The notes under the pieces are model-generated. The model was given only the letters and a program-made list of their open reading frames with translations. It had not been told where the DNA came from and did not search any database. From an uncultured Solobacterium sp. (lineage in GTDB: Bacteria > Bacillota_I > Bacilli_A > Erysipelotrichales > Erysipelotrichaceae): a DNA stretch of 6,851 nt. This document shows positions 6,801-6,851 of the stretch, one piece after another (position 1 is the first letter of the stretch; every line of letters begins with the position of its first letter). The stretch covers positions 1 to 6,851 of the forward strand of contig CALBKL010000269.1 in assembly GCA_937895985.1 (NCBI GenBank), given 5' to 3'. The position numbers and the translations under genes are program-made.

Positions 6801-6836
6801 ACTTTGCTCCATTTCATACCACTATTCTACCACTTC
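6799..6836 (-). promoter_or_regulatory. mraZ: MraZ operator: four GTGG-type boxes at one-helical-turn spacing
   Basis: Reading towards mraZ there are four direct repeats: GAAGTGGTA, AATAGTGGTA, GAAATGGAG and CAAAGTGGAG. Their core tetramers GTGG, GTGG, ATGG and GTGG begin at 6833, 6822, 6812 and 6802, in steps of 11, 10 and 10 bases. E. coli MraZ binds TGGG repeats with 10-base spacing and Mollicutes MraZ binds AAAGTG-type repeats. The match in place, spacing and sequence makes this the likely autoregulatory site. It covers the -10 element, the start point and the leader, which fits repression, although activation is reported for Mollicutes. Confidence 0.8.
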
Positions 6837-6851
6837 GTAATTATTACTGTC
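6824..6851 (-). promoter_or_regulatory. dcw operon promoter, -35 partly outside the window
   Basis: TAGAAT (6829-6824) matches 5 of 6 bases of the -10 consensus. GACA at 6851-6848, the last bases of the window, equals the end of TTGACA and would leave an 18-base spacer. Transcription would then start near 6817, within the MraZ boxes and about 32 bases before the mraZ ATG. The first two bases of the -35 are not visible. Confidence 0.6.

Noticed and set aside
6786..6812. Longer mraZ start at 6812
   Set aside because: The extra residues are absent from the MraZ family, the true ribosome site lies inside this extension, and the predicted transcript begins only about five bases upstream.
1..6851. 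Search for a novel system, mobile element, CRISPR array or RNA gene
   Set aside because: The window is filled by housekeeping genes with gaps of at most 135 bases; no transposase, repeat array, tRNA or rRNA-like sequence was seen.

Overview
The window is a stretch of ordinary bacterial chromosome in which every convincing gene lies on the minus strand, so it reads from right to left. It is AT-rich, has strong GGAGG-type ribosome binding sites, and uses TGA as a stop codon (mraZ, mraY), which rules out the mycoplasma code. Gene content and order point to a low-GC Firmicute (Bacillota). The truncated cell-wall cluster, the comN-secDF pair and a Mollicutes-like MraZ operator make Erysipelotrichia a reasonable guess, but that is an inference only.

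Right part (6851 to 1931): the front half of a division and cell wall (dcw) operon. A promoter at the right edge, with an array of four MraZ-type boxes at 10-11 bp steps, drives mraZ, rsmH (mraW), ftsL, an FtsI/PBP2x-type transpeptidase with two PASTA domains, and mraY. The genes overlap or are 1 to 12 bases apart, so they should be co-transcribed and translationally coupled. A rho-independent terminator abuts the mraY stop codon, so the operon ends there instead of continuing into murD, ftsW, murG and ftsZ.

Left part (1930 to 1): a 135-base gap holds the terminator, two candidate promoters and a 15-bp dyad that resembles a Fur box. It is followed by a two-gene unit: a 95-residue ComN-like small regulator and a fused SecDF translocase subunit, which runs off the window at base 1 just after entering its SecF half.

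Together the genes serve envelope growth. MraZ regulates the cluster, RsmH methylates 16S rRNA, MraY makes lipid I, the PBP cross-links septal peptidoglycan with FtsL as divisome partner, and SecDF helps export proteins. I found no mobile element, CRISPR array, RNA gene or novel defence-like system. The points of most interest are the MraZ box array, the Fur-like dyad, the altered His motif in MraY and two gene starts that should be moved downstream.
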